37,380 bases of DNA from Halorientalis sp. (GCF_028275115.1 NZ_JAQCNH010000025.1:1-37380); one strand, 5' to 3'. Positions 7,497-16,057 are shown, counted from the first letter of the stretch. Notes: generated by a model not told the origin, from the letters alone. Numbers and translations are program-made.

Positions 7497-7763
7497 ATGC
7501 GACACGAATCGATGGGGCTCTCGAAAGCCCACCGCCAACTGCTGCTCGCGTCGGAACTGACCGTCGACCGCGCGCTGAGCGAACGACTGGCCGACCTGGC
7601 CCATCGAGTCGGTGAACTGTCCGACGACAGCCCCGACCACGAGACAGTCCGGAGTATCGAAGCGCAACTCCGATCCGCCGCTCGTGACACCCACCCCGAC
7701 GTGCGCGCCGCTATCGGCCGTGCCCGAGCGCTGCTGACGCCCTACTGCGAGCCGACCGACTGA
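7497..7763 (+). CDS. small helical protein, probable paralogue of the preceding gene
   Basis: The 88-residue protein lines up with its neighbour over nearly its full length: LLASELTVD..LSERLADLAHRVGELS...PDHETVRSIEAQL here against RTASDATTD..SSRLDDLADQLDDLA...PDHGRLARIQSAL there. Both end in a conserved Tyr-x-Glu. It is less acidic than the first copy. Function unknown. It begins 50 bases after the upstream stop and may be co-transcribed. The ATG at 7497 is chosen; an in-frame upstream alternative at 7461 lacks family support, and a further in-frame ATG lies five codons downstream. Confidence 0.65.
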   Translation: MRHESMGLSKAHRQLLLASELTVDRALSERLADLAHRVGELSDDSPDHETVRSIEAQLRSAARDTHPDVRAAIGRARALLTPYCEPTD

Positions 7764-7810
7764 CACCGTCGCGGCTGGACCCGGATCGTCCGCCTGACTG
7801 TTCAGGAGAG

Positions 7811-7817
7811 TTTTATA
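7811..7817 (+). promoter_or_regulatory. TATA box of the 7841 gene
   Basis: TTTTATA is centred 27 bases before a GTG at 7841 and so selects this GTG as a leaderless start. Confidence 0.55.
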
Positions 7818-7840
7818 CTCACGACGAACTACTCGCGCTC

Positions 7841-8356
7841 GTGCCGGACGGTGACGAGTGGATTACGGGCCGAAGCCGTGAGGCGGTCGCCGAGCGGGTC
7901 CGGGTCGTCATCGCCGCGGAATTGAGGGAAGACGAGGCCGAACAGATCGCGCGTACTGTCGCCCGTGTCATCGGCGAGTTCATAAAAGAAGCGGACGACG
8001 CAGCGTCACTCGTCGCTGCCGTCGGTGACGCGGCCGACGACGTGATCCAGGCCGTCGCCGACACCGTCATGGACAATCTGCCCGCCCTGCGACACTCGGT
8101 GGTGATCCGCCGCTCCGTGCGCCGGGTCGTGACACGCCTCACCAGCGGCCGGGCCGAAGCAATCGTCCAGCAGGTCGGCGACGAGATAGTCGAGACGCTG
8201 ATCGAGAACGGCCGCACCGAGGCACTGGTCGACGCGTCGCTCGAAATCGCCATCGAGACCGCTATCGAAGGTGGGTACGCCGATGACCTGACTCGGGAAA
8301 TCTTCGACGACGGGGTCACACAGATCATCGGGGAGGACGGCACCGAAACCGCCTGA
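7841..8356 (+). CDS. uncharacterised helical protein, GTG start
   Basis: The 171-residue protein is predicted almost entirely helical and acidic, with repeated patterns of the type (I/V)(I/V)xx(V/I)xDE(I/V)(V/I)ExL, for example IVQQVGDEIVETLIENGRTEALVDAS. No membrane segment, signal or catalytic motif is visible, and I do not recognise a family. Internal similarity between 'ADDVIQAVADTVMDNL' and 'AIVQQVGDEIVETLIENG' suggests duplicated helical hairpins. GTG is preferred because of the TATA box 27 bases upstream. It stands alone, followed by a possible gene remnant in the same frame. Confidence 0.65.
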   Translation: MPDGDEWITGRSREAVAERVRVVIAAELREDEAEQIARTVARVIGEFIKEADDAASLVAAVGDAADDVIQAVADTVMDNLPALRHSVVIRRSVRRVVTRLTSGRAEAIVQQVGDEIVETLIENGRTEALVDASLEIAIETAIEGGYADDLTREIFDDGVTQIIGEDGTETA

Positions 8357-8395
8357 GCGGCGACGCGCCCTCACACGCGAGGGAATCGTCTTGTT

Positions 8396-8569
8396 CGCAT
8401 CTCCCGGCCCGAATGTACGGAAGACGCGTGCCAGACCGAGTTCGACAGCACGGAACGGCAGGCAGTCGCCGACGCGCTCAAGCGGGAAATCGACGATCAA
8501 CTGACCGTCGACGGGACGCCGGCGGTCGGTCTCGGCACCCTCGACGCACACGACGAGATCGGCTTATGA
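8396..8569 (+). pseudogene. possible remnant of a small gene without a start codon
   Basis: An open stretch reads RISRPECTEDACQTEFDST... and ends ...LGTLDAHDEIGL before TGA at 8567-8569. The composition (acidic, G/C third positions) is gene-like. There is no ATG, GTG or TTG in frame between the stop of the previous gene (8354-8356) and this stretch, so a normal start is missing. It could be the 3' end of a decayed gene or a misread. No family assigned. Confidence 0.25.
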
Positions 8570-8690
8570 CCGAGACCGTCGAAGACGAGTATCCGGCGAC
8601 CGGATCCGCCTCGGCGGACTGAGTGCCGGTCTCCGGAGTAGCCGGCTCCGTCCGGACCGTTCATGCCGGTTGGGCACGACAACCGAGTTG

Positions 8691-9704
8691 ATGCGTTCCG
8701 CAGCGTTCACCGACCTCATCGGTCCGGACGGCGTTTCGATCGTCGAACAACCGACCCCAGAACCCAAACGCGGGGAGGCGACAGTCACCGTCGACGCGTG
8801 TTCGGTCAATCACCACGACCTCTGGATCCTCGAAGGCGACTCCGCGATGGTCGACGCGGACGACCTGCCGTTCGTCAGCGGCCTTGACGTCGCCGGGACC
8901 GTCGACGCCGTTGGGGAGGACGTCGCGGGCGTCGAACCCGGCGACCGCGTGGTCCTCTGTCCGAACGAGACCTGCGGGACGTGCCGCCACTGTCGAGAGG
9001 GGCCGGAGAACCTCTGTGAAAACTTCGCGCTGTTCCACGGTGGGCTGGCCGAAACGGCCCGCGTCCGCGCCGACCGCCTCGTCACACTCCCCGACAACGT
9101 GGGGGCCGTCGAGGCCGCGGCGCTCCCCACGGCCTACATGACTGCCTTCCACATGCTTCGGCGGGTCGACGCCAGCCCGGGAGATCTGGTGTTCGTCCCG
9201 GGCGTGACCGGCGGCGTCGGGGTCGCGAGCGTGCAGCTCGCGGACGCGCTCGGCGCACACAGCGTCGGCACGTCTGCCTCGCGAGCGAAACTGGATCGCG
9301 TCGAATCGCTCGGCCTCGACCACGCGGTCGAGAGCACCGACCCGGACGTGATTCGAGACGCTATCGAGGATGTCGGGTCCGTCGACGGCGTTCTCAACCA
9401 TCTCGGTGGCGAGTACACGCAACTCGGCCTCGACGTGCTCCGGCGCGGCGGCCGGATGGCGGTCTGTGGCCGGACGGCCGGCGGCACGTCCGAGATCGAT
9501 ATCCCACACCTCTTTCTCGGCCACAAACGGATCGTCGGGAGCACGATGGGGACACAGGGTGACCTGCGGCGACTCGTGGACCTCGTCGCCGACGGCACGC
9601 TCACGCCGGCGGTCGACACGACGTATTCACTCGACGAGACGAATGGGGCGTTTGCGGCGATGCAAAACCGTGAGAGCGTCGGGAAACTCGTCGTCACGCC
9701 GTAG
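8691..9704 (+). CDS. zinc-binding alcohol dehydrogenase (MDR superfamily)
   Basis: The 337-residue medium-chain dehydrogenase/reductase oxidises alcohols or reduces carbonyls with NAD(P)(H). The N-terminal catalytic domain carries the structural zinc cysteines in CPNETCGTCRHCREGPENLC (around residues 89-108). The Rossmann domain has a nucleotide motif FVPGVTGGVGVASVQLA (about 169-185). The usual GHE near residue 60 is replaced by SGLDVAGTV, so catalytic-zinc ligation may differ from classical ADH. ATG at 8691 (MRSAAFTDL) is chosen; an in-frame TTG at 8670 is also open. It is monocistronic, with opposite-strand genes following. The substrate is unknown. Confidence 0.85.
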   Translation: MRSAAFTDLIGPDGVSIVEQPTPEPKRGEATVTVDACSVNHHDLWILEGDSAMVDADDLPFVSGLDVAGTVDAVGEDVAGVEPGDRVVLCPNETCGTCRHCREGPENLCENFALFHGGLAETARVRADRLVTLPDNVGAVEAAALPTAYMTAFHMLRRVDASPGDLVFVPGVTGGVGVASVQLADALGAHSVGTSASRAKLDRVESLGLDHAVESTDPDVIRDAIEDVGSVDGVLNHLGGEYTQLGLDVLRRGGRMAVCGRTAGGTSEIDIPHLFLGHKRIVGSTMGTQGDLRRLVDLVADGTLTPAVDTTYSLDETNGAFAAMQNRESVGKLVVTP

Positions 9705-9739
9705 TCGACCCACCGACGAACAGGCGTCGGCCGGCCGGG

Positions 9740-10258
9740 TCAGGAATCTGCGCTGCTCCGGCCGAGCAGGCGGTCCGCGAGGCTGCCGAGTGACTTCACC
9801 GCGACGTTGACGTACAGACCGACGAGGAACGCGAGGCCGGCCGCGTACTGCTGGCCCGACCCGCCGTTCGTGAAGGCAGCGCCGGCCGCGAACAACAGGT
9901 AGACGCCCGCGGCCAGTACCCACGCCGCCGGCATACGGAGCGCCATCTCGGCCAGTTCCTCGATTTCGCTGTACTCGTCGTACGCCTCGACGTTCGTCAT
10001 GAGCTTGGTGAACACGTACCCCAGCGCGCCGAGCGACGCGTAGAGATACACGTACGGTGGGACGACCACCGCCCCGCCCGGGGCCGTGAGCCAGCCATCG
10101 ACGGGCACGAGACCCGCCGAGAGCCCGATTCCAACCAGCGTTAGCCCCGTGAGTACCCCGATTAGGAGCCAGTTGCCTGCCGACCACCCGTCGACCGCTC
10201 CGGCGTCACCGGTCGCCTCATCCGTCCGTTCGGGAGACTGCGTGTCCGCGTTACCCAT
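9740..10258 (-). CDS. four-helix membrane protein, uncharacterised
   Basis: The 172-residue protein has an acidic, Thr/Asp/Glu-rich N-terminus (about 25 residues) and then four hydrophobic segments, at roughly residues 28-52, 62-83, 108-128 and 138-158. A charged cytoplasmic-type loop (NVEAYDEYSEIEELAEM) lies between helices two and three. It resembles small haloarchaeal integral membrane proteins of unknown function; no motif allows a role. The upstream gap to the convergent-side SDR is 178 bases and shows nothing gene-like. Confidence 0.7.
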   Translation of the reverse strand: MGNADTQSPERTDEATGDAGAVDGWSAGNWLLIGVLTGLTLVGIGLSAGLVPVDGWLTAPGGAVVVPPYVYLYASLGALGYVFTKLMTNVEAYDEYSEIEELAEMALRMPAAWVLAAGVYLLFAAGAAFTNGGSGQQYAAGLAFLVGLYVNVAVKSLGSLADRLLGRSSADS

Positions 10259-10436
10259 ACCCGAGACGATGCCACGTCCAAAAATAAGTGTACGTGCTCG
10301 TGCAACGAATGCTCGCGGTGTGTCTCCGGGTGCTACTGGTCACGACCCGCTCGGCGGCCGTTCGAGCAACGATGCGGTACCGATTTTGCCAGCCGACGGC
10401 ACGACCCCTCTGTCCGCAGCGAGGACCGAGTTGGCA

Positions 10437-11168
10437 TCAGAGTCGTCGCTCCCACTCCTCTGCGGGCATCGACTCGCCGGTGATGCCGCTGGCCCCCTGT
10501 GCGAGCAAGCCTGTGGCGGCGTCGTTCATCACGTCGGGGTCGAGAATCGCCTCTCGTTCGTGTGCCGGCAGGTGGTCCCAGAAGCCGGTCTCGGCGCGAC
10601 CACCTGGGTCGAGTGCGTTGACGTTGACCCCGTACTCGTCGAGTTCGTCGGCCTGCGTCCGGGTCAGTCCCTCCAGTGCCCACTTCGAGGCGACGTACGG
10701 CCCCCACCGCGCCGACCCGCGTCGACCCAGGCCCGACGAGATGTTGACGACGTTCCCGCCGCCCGCATCGACCATCTCCGGGACGGCGTACTTCGAGAAC
10801 AGAAAGACACCGGTGACGTTCACGTCCACGATCTGCCGGAAGTCCTCGGTTTCGACGTCGTGGAGCAGCCTCCGTTCGTCGTACATGTTCAACAGGCCGA
10901 TGCCGGCATTGTTGACGAGGCCAGTGACCGATCCGTACTCCTCGACCGTCGCGTCGACGACACCGTGTACTGCACTCTCGTCGGTGACGTCGGCGGGTGC
11001 GACGAGTACCGCGCCGTCCACGGCGGCGGCGACCGCCTCCAGTTCCGACTCGCTGCGAGCGGTCACCGTGACGGCCGCGCCCTCCCGAGCGAACCGCTTC
11101 GCCATCGCTGCCCCGAGTCCCTGGCTCGCGCCGGTGACGATTACCACTTCGCCTTCGAGCGTCGTCAT
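10437..11168 (-). CDS. short-chain dehydrogenase/reductase (SDR)
   Basis: The 243-residue classical SDR has the cofactor motif TGASQGLG (about residues 12-19), NNAG (about 86-89), the catalytic serine in NISSGLGRRG (about 141-150) and the Tyr-Lys pair in YVASKWALEG (about 158-167), followed by NALDPGG. It most resembles 3-oxoacyl-reductase/glucose-dehydrogenase-type SDRs. Cofactor preference and substrate are not readable. A TATA box at 11189-11198 is centred 26 bases upstream of the ATG, supporting this start. It shares only family level similarity with the SDR at 1699-2391. Confidence 0.88.
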   Translation of the reverse strand: MTTLEGEVVIVTGASQGLGAAMAKRFAREGAAVTVTARSESELEAVAAAVDGAVLVAPADVTDESAVHGVVDATVEEYGSVTGLVNNAGIGLLNMYDERRLLHDVETEDFRQIVDVNVTGVFLFSKYAVPEMVDAGGGNVVNISSGLGRRGSARWGPYVASKWALEGLTRTQADELDEYGVNVNALDPGGRAETGFWDHLPAHEREAILDPDVMNDAATGLLAQGASGITGESMPAEEWERRL

Positions 11169-11188
11169 AGTCGACGTAGTGGTTCGAC

Positions 11189-11198
11189 TACAAAAAAG
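11189..11198 (-). promoter_or_regulatory. TATA box of the second SDR gene
   Basis: On the minus strand CTTTTTTGTA is centred 26 bases before the start codon at 11168. Confidence 0.5.
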
Positions 11199-11361
11199 AA
11201 GCCGTCACGCGGGACCACCGTTCCCCCCTCTTGGCGGTCCGCCTCGATTGTGAACATCGCCTCGGTAGCCATCGTCCGCATCGTCGGCTTCAAACACAGA
11301 GGTACGCATCTGCTACCGACTGTCACGAGTGGGTCCGTCGCGCGGTCGTCGTTCGGACCGC

Positions 11362-11751
11362 TCACCTCCCGCCGTCGATCCGACGACTCACGTCCCAGTC
11401 GACGCCGTCTGCGCTGTCCCGGAGGCGGTCGAAGAACTGCCGGAGCCCGCCCGACTCCGTGGCGGGCAGGACGTGCAACCGAACCTGCGAGTCCCGGACA
11501 CTGACCCGGAACACGTCGCCCGTCGCCTCGTCGTGGACGAGATACAGCGGCATCGGCAGGTCGAACCAATCGCCGTACGTGTACCCTTCACCGTCGAGCA
11601 CACCCTCGACGACCCCCTGAAGCCACGGGTCGTCACGCTCGGGCAGGGGCGCGAGCGAAAACATCGTTCCGCCCTCGTACTCGACACCGCCACCCCGCGG
11701 GTAGCGCCGTTCGGGCCGCCTCGGGATAGCGAAGGGGTCGTCGGCTGTCAT
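11362..11751 (-). CDS. hypothetical haloarchaeal protein
   Basis: The 129-residue soluble protein is of mixed charge and rich in Trp/Tyr (DGEGYTYGDWFDLPMPLYLV), followed by a beta-rich stretch (DVFRVSVRDSQVRLHVLP) and a helical C-terminus ending SRRIDGGR. Composition and codon use are typical of a real gene here. I do not recognise a family, and there is no membrane segment, signal or metal motif. It starts at 11751, downstream of an AT-rich stretch (CTAAAAAGAAA on the minus strand, 11764-11774) that may include its promoter. Confidence 0.6.
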   Translation of the reverse strand: MTADDPFAIPRRPERRYPRGGGVEYEGGTMFSLAPLPERDDPWLQGVVEGVLDGEGYTYGDWFDLPMPLYLVHDEATGDVFRVSVRDSQVRLHVLPATESGGLRQFFDRLRDSADGVDWDVSRRIDGGR

Positions 11752-11819
11752 ACCGCGTTCGTTTCTTTTTAGGTCGTCCCCCTTCTTAATTGCGCGGCCA
11801 GTACCGGAGCGCCGGCTGC

Positions 11820-11917
11820 CGAGCCCCGTCTCTCACAACTCGACGGGACGCCCATTGACTCGTTGCACTCCTCAATCGAGCCCCGTCTCTCACAACTCGA
11901 CGGGACACCCATTGACT
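11820..11917. repeat. 41-base direct repeat spanning the 3' end of the 11890 gene
   Basis: Positions 11820-11860 and 11877-11917 are identical in 40 of 41 bases (one G/A change) with a period of 57 bases. The second copy contains the last codons and stop of the membrane-protein gene (11890-12489, minus). The first lies just beyond its stop, so the gene's tail has been duplicated in tandem. Confidence 0.85.
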
Positions 11918-12489
11918 TCGCCGCCACGCATCCCGTCGGCAAGCCAGTAGATCGAGAGCACCACCACGGCGAGCGCCACGAGCGAGATTTCCAGCCCCTC
12001 CAGTGGCAACAGCGTCACCAGTCCCGTCGCGCCGACGAACGAGAGGAGCCCGGCCAGGAGCGCGGTCCCACAGGCCGCACAACCCGCCCCGAGGGTCCCG
12101 AGAAGCAGTCCGAGGGCACTACCACCACTCTCCTGCACCGAGAGGCCGTGCTCGCGCAGGTGGTATGTCACCATCGCCACGTCGACCCCAATCAGTGCCG
12201 CCAGCACCACCAGCACGACCGCAGCCGGGAGCGAGTAGATCGACCCGAGGAACGGGTAGAGCCCCTGCAGTATCGTCACTCGGGCGTCCAGTGGCAGATC
12301 ACCAGTCAGCGCGAACAGCGCCGGTTCGAGGTTCTGCGTCAGGACGAACAGCGTCAGTCCGGCCGCCGCCGCCAGGATGGCCACGGCGGCGTACACCGGC
12401 CCCGTCAACACGAGCCGCGCGGTCCGTCCCATCAGCCGCCAGTCCCGGCGTCGAGTCGGGAGTCGCGGGAGTCGGCTGCTCGCACTCAT
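11890..12489 (-). CDS. membrane protein with intramembrane CxxC, coupled to the DsbA-like gene
   Basis: The 199-residue protein has a basic N-terminus and about five to six hydrophobic segments. A CAAC motif (GAGCAACGTALLAGLLSF, around residues 132-149) lies at the start of a helix, and a further Cys is near the C-terminus (EVNGCPVEL). It follows the DsbA-like lipoprotein gene and overlaps it by ATGA, so the two are translationally coupled. A role as a membrane electron carrier for the extracytoplasmic thioredoxin-like partner, in the manner of CcdA/DsbD or VKOR, is inference from context and the CxxC. I cannot assign a family. Its 3' end is duplicated downstream. Confidence 0.7.
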   Translation of the reverse strand: MSASSRLPRLPTRRRDWRLMGRTARLVLTGPVYAAVAILAAAAGLTLFVLTQNLEPALFALTGDLPLDARVTILQGLYPFLGSIYSLPAAVVLVVLAALIGVDVAMVTYHLREHGLSVQESGGSALGLLLGTLGAGCAACGTALLAGLLSFVGATGLVTLLPLEGLEISLVALAVVVLSIYWLADGMRGGEVNGCPVEL

Positions 12490-13175
12490 AGTCCTAGCGT
12501 CGACCTGACGGCGTCGAACCCGACACTCCCGGAGTACGAGGTCCGGTACTGTCCGTCCCTGAACAGGTACACCGCCGGCGTGGCGCTCGCACCCGCCATC
12601 TCACCGGCGTTGAGGTCTGCCTCAACCGAACCCTCGGCCTCGTCGTTCTGGACGGCCGTCACGACAGCCTCGGCGCCCACGCTCGTCTCGGCCGCGAGGA
12701 ACTCCCGGGACTTCGAGAGGACTTCGTCCCGGTCCGTGTTCCGGAACTCGCTCTGGTTGCCGAAGTAATGGTCCACGAGCGCCCAGTGGGCGTCCGTGTC
12801 CCGGGCGTAGGTCGCCTCGAGCGCCCGCGAGGCGGGGTGTCCCCACTGGTAAACGATGGGGTAGCCCCGGAAGACGAACGTCGCGTCGCCGGGTTCGACC
12901 AGTTCCGAGCGAATCCGCGGGACCGTCGTCTCCTCGAAGTTCCGACACCGTGGGCAGGAGGGGTCCTCGAACGCGACGATGGTGCCGGTCGCTTCGCCCG
13001 GCGCCGGGCCGAGGCGTGGTTGCGTGTCCAGTCCCTGTGCGGCCGGATGCGAGTCGAGCGTCTGTCCGTTGGTCCCGCCGTCACCGTTCCCCGAACCGCC
13101 GCCGAGACAACCGGCGACGAGCGTTCCAGTGACCACCGTGCTCACCGACAGAAACTGCCGACGCGTTCCGTGCAT
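12486..13175 (-). CDS. DsbA-family thioredoxin-fold lipoprotein
   Basis: The 229-residue protein starts with a Tat/lipoprotein-type signal: twin arginine in TRRQFLSVS and a lipobox VAGC (about residues 19-22), then a Gly/Ser/Asn linker. The mature domain has a thioredoxin-fold redox motif CPRC (in FEDPSCPRCRNFEE, around residue 75) and a cis-Pro-type segment SATPAVYLF near the C-terminus, as in DsbA/DsbG-like oxidoreductases (Thioredoxin_4). It should form or isomerise disulfides, or pass electrons, on the outer face of the membrane. The ATG at 13175 gives a correct signal peptide; the open frame to 13232 would bury it. It overlaps the next gene by four bases. Confidence 0.85.
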   Translation of the reverse strand: MHGTRRQFLSVSTVVTGTLVAGCLGGGSGNGDGGTNGQTLDSHPAAQGLDTQPRLGPAPGEATGTIVAFEDPSCPRCRNFEETTVPRIRSELVEPGDATFVFRGYPIVYQWGHPASRALEATYARDTDAHWALVDHYFGNQSEFRNTDRDEVLSKSREFLAAETSVGAEAVVTAVQNDEAEGSVEADLNAGEMAGASATPAVYLFRDGQYRTSYSGSVGFDAVRSTLGL

Positions 13176-13244
13176 AGCTGAACGCAGGCGGTCGACGGGC
13201 AAAGGTGTTCTCCGAACTCTCTTCGGGAGCAATGCCGACTCCGT

Positions 13245-15761
13245 CTAGAATCGGAATTCATCGGTCCCGGCTCGACCGGCTTTCCTGTCGACGGGTTGAT
13301 CTGCCCTGTCGAGAACGAGGCGGACCACGCTCCCGCCGTCCTCGGGACTCTCGAAGACGACTTCACCGCCGGAATCGCGGGTAATCCAAGTCACCAGCCA
13401 CAGGCCGAGGCCGCTGGCGTGATCCAGCGGCGTCTCGCTGCCATTCCCGACGACGCGTCGTTCCTTCTCCGGGATGCCGGGCCCGTCGTCGGCCACGGTC
13501 ACGGTCACCGACTCCTCGCCGGTCGATAGCGACACCTGAATCCGGGCCTCGTCGGTGTGTTCGATGCTGTTCTCGATGAGGTTCTCGACAGCCGTGTCGA
13601 TCAACGAGGTTGCCTCGACCCAGGCGTGGGCAGGCAGGTCCGTCTCGATGGCCGTGTCGGGGTACTGCTCGCAGAGCCGCTTGACCTGTGTCGCGAGCAA
13701 CTCCGCGAGGTCGACCGACCTACGCGTCTGCTCGTGGTTGGCGAGCGTCTGCTCGATTTCGCGGGCCTTCTCGCTCAGGCTATTGATCTGTTCGGCCCGG
13801 TCGACGATGGTGTCGAGTTTGTCCTGTGTCACTGTATCGGAGACCGACTGCGCGACGAGTTCGGCGTTTGCCATGACGACGTGCATACTGTTTCGCAGGT
13901 CGTGGCGCAGCGCCCGGTTGAGGACGGTCAACCGGCGCTCCCGTTCCTGGCGGTCGGTTACGTCTCGGAGCACACCGACCGAGCCTCGGAATCCGCCGTC
14001 CTCGTCGGTCAACAGCGCGACGTGGTTCTCACCCGGGACTGGGTCGCTATCGACCGGCTCGAGGTCCATATCGTAGATCGCCTTTTCTTGCTCGCTGGTG
14101 AGTAACTCCTGGATAAGCTCCCGCCCGCGCTCGATGTCGCGTCGGTCCATGCAGATCGAGCAGTGTTCCCCGACCAGATCGTCCTCGGGCAGTCCGACGG
14201 CCGCACAGGCTGTCTCGTTGAGTGCGACGAACTGCCCGGACTCGTCGACCGCGTACACGCTGTCGGGGACCGCGTTGAGCATCGTCTCGTACAGCTCCAG
14301 CTCCCGCTCGCGCTCTCTTCGGTCGGCGATGTCCCGGACGATGGCAAGCTCCCCACGCTCGCCCTGATACTGGATGAGCGTCGTACTGACTTCGACGGGG
14401 ACCCGCTCCCCGTCGAGGGTGTCTAGTTCGATTTCGTAGCGCCCAGTCCCACCCTCGCCGTCGACGCGTTCCTCGTAGCTGCGCCGGACTATCTCGTGGT
14501 CCGCCGGGCTTATCAGGTCGAACACACTGGTCCCTTCGATCTCCACACGAGTCCCGCCGAGCAGGGTGGCCAGTTGCTCGTTGACGAACTGGACGTGTCC
14601 CTGCCGCGTGATCGCGATGCTGTCGTTTGCCTTCTCCAACAGCGTCGAGTAGAGCTGTTCCTGCTCTTTCCGGTCGGAGATGTCACGGATGATGCCAGCC
14701 GCCCCGCGGAACTCGCCGTTCTCGGTCAGGGTGGCGAGCTTGACCTCACACGGGACCGTCTCGTCATCTTGACCGGAGATGTCCATCTCGAACGTCGCAC
14801 TGTTTTGATCGGGGTCCGACCGGAGGGCACTGACGATTCGCTCGCACTGTGCCATCGCCCTGTCGGAGACCGCCGCGCTGGCGTCCTCCCGGATCAGTTC
14901 CTCGGCAGACGAGCCGGTCTGTGGCTCGTGAGCCGCGTTTGCGAACGTGAACTGCCCGTTCTCGTCGACCGCGAACACGCGGTCGTCGACCGCCTCGACG
15001 ACGGTCTCGTACATCGGGAGCTCCCACTCGCGCTCCTCGCGCCCGGTCACGTCCCTGATGCTGATGACCGTCCCGCCGACCGCGGGGTCGTCGATGCAAC
15101 TCTGCCCTCTGAACTCGACCCAGCGCCACCCGCCGTCCGCGTGCTTGGCCCGGTACACCGCGGTGACCGATTCTTCGGGGTTCGCCAAGCTACTCGCCAG
15201 GTGGTCGAGGACCTCGTCGCGGTCTTCGGGGTGAACGAGTTCGGTGCTGCGCCGCCCGATCAACTCCGAGGGCCCGTGCCCCAGAACCCCTTCGATGCCG
15301 GGGCTGATGTACTGGACCGTCGCGTCGGGGTCGATAATCGCGATGGCGTCGGTGGCCTGTTCGATCAGTTTCCGGTAACGCCGTTGCTCGGTGCTGACGG
15401 TCTCGATGGCGTCGAGCACACACTCCCAGAGGCCGGCCGTGTCGGTAATCGTCCCTGCCGGGACGTACTCGTCGACGCCGACCGAAACCGCCTCCCGCGC
15501 CAACCCGTCGCCGCCCGAGTCAGGGACGAGGACGAACGCCACGTCGTCGAACTGTCGCCTGACGGTCCGACAGAGATCGGTGCCCGTACCGTCGGTCAGG
15601 TCCGCCTCACTCACGACACAGACCGCGTCGCCGAGTCGGCTGGATGCCTCCGCCACCGTCCCGACGTGCTCGACGCTCGTGGCGTCGCCACTCTCCCCCC
15701 GCAACGACGACGCCCGGGCGCTATCGACCCCGACGTACAACACGACCCGACCGGCCTTCAT
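13245..15761 (-). CDS. PAS-domain sensor histidine kinase with degenerate receiver domain
   Basis: The 838-residue soluble kinase appears to contain an N-terminal receiver-like domain (about residues 1-115) with a weak phospho-Asp region (SEADLTDGTGTDLCR), four PAS domains (about 122-245, 250-370, 375-490, 495-612), a HisKA-like dimerisation segment with H-box ALRHDLRNSMHVV (about 612-625), and a HATPase with N-box ENLIENSIEHTD (about 725), G1 VADDGPGIPE (about 755) and G2 ASGLGLWLV (about 780). No membrane segments are present, so it should sense a cytoplasmic signal. There is no response regulator next door, as is common in haloarchaea. Ligands of the PAS domains are not predictable. Confidence 0.88.
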   Translation of the reverse strand: MKAGRVVLYVGVDSARASSLRGESGDATSVEHVGTVAEASSRLGDAVCVVSEADLTDGTGTDLCRTVRRQFDDVAFVLVPDSGGDGLAREAVSVGVDEYVPAGTITDTAGLWECVLDAIETVSTEQRRYRKLIEQATDAIAIIDPDATVQYISPGIEGVLGHGPSELIGRRSTELVHPEDRDEVLDHLASSLANPEESVTAVYRAKHADGGWRWVEFRGQSCIDDPAVGGTVISIRDVTGREEREWELPMYETVVEAVDDRVFAVDENGQFTFANAAHEPQTGSSAEELIREDASAAVSDRAMAQCERIVSALRSDPDQNSATFEMDISGQDDETVPCEVKLATLTENGEFRGAAGIIRDISDRKEQEQLYSTLLEKANDSIAITRQGHVQFVNEQLATLLGGTRVEIEGTSVFDLISPADHEIVRRSYEERVDGEGGTGRYEIELDTLDGERVPVEVSTTLIQYQGERGELAIVRDIADRRERERELELYETMLNAVPDSVYAVDESGQFVALNETACAAVGLPEDDLVGEHCSICMDRRDIERGRELIQELLTSEQEKAIYDMDLEPVDSDPVPGENHVALLTDEDGGFRGSVGVLRDVTDRQERERRLTVLNRALRHDLRNSMHVVMANAELVAQSVSDTVTQDKLDTIVDRAEQINSLSEKAREIEQTLANHEQTRRSVDLAELLATQVKRLCEQYPDTAIETDLPAHAWVEATSLIDTAVENLIENSIEHTDEARIQVSLSTGEESVTVTVADDGPGIPEKERRVVGNGSETPLDHASGLGLWLVTWITRDSGGEVVFESPEDGGSVVRLVLDRADQPVDRKAGRAGTDEFRF

Positions 15762-15855
15762 GTGATAGTGTTACATACTGGAGTTGCGCACAAAAATCTG
15801 TGGCAGGCTCTTCTCGCGAAGACTGCTACCGGTCGATCACGGGACGGCGTGCCGA

Positions 15856-15975
15856 CTATCGGAAGCGGCCCTCCTGACGCTGGGCGAGGTTCGTGTACCC
15901 GCCCGTGCGGTACCGCTTGAACAGCACGTCTGGATCGATGGTGGTCTCTGACAGCGGCGCGACGGAGGCCGGCAT
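15856..15975 (-). CDS. possible 39-residue small protein
   Basis: A short open frame on the minus strand, MPASVAPLSETTIDPD then VLFKRYRTGGYTNLAQRQEG, ends at 15856. The second half looks protein-like, with a basic-aromatic helix, in a 296-base gap with no other gene. No family, promoter or partner can be shown, and the frame also stays open further upstream. Kept as a weak candidate. Confidence 0.25.
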   Translation of the reverse strand: MPASVAPLSETTIDPDVLFKRYRTGGYTNLAQRQEGRFR

Positions 15976-16057
15976 CCCGCGGGCGAACGACCGGACGGGG
16001 ACTCGTCCGCCGTCGAAGACCGGACCAGCTAAACCGCCGGGGTGGAAACTCCGCCGC

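Noticed and set aside
10086..11504. A 472-codon plus-strand open frame opposite the second SDR gene.
   Set aside because: The minus-strand frame has all SDR motifs and a promoter; the plus frame is a codon-bias shadow.
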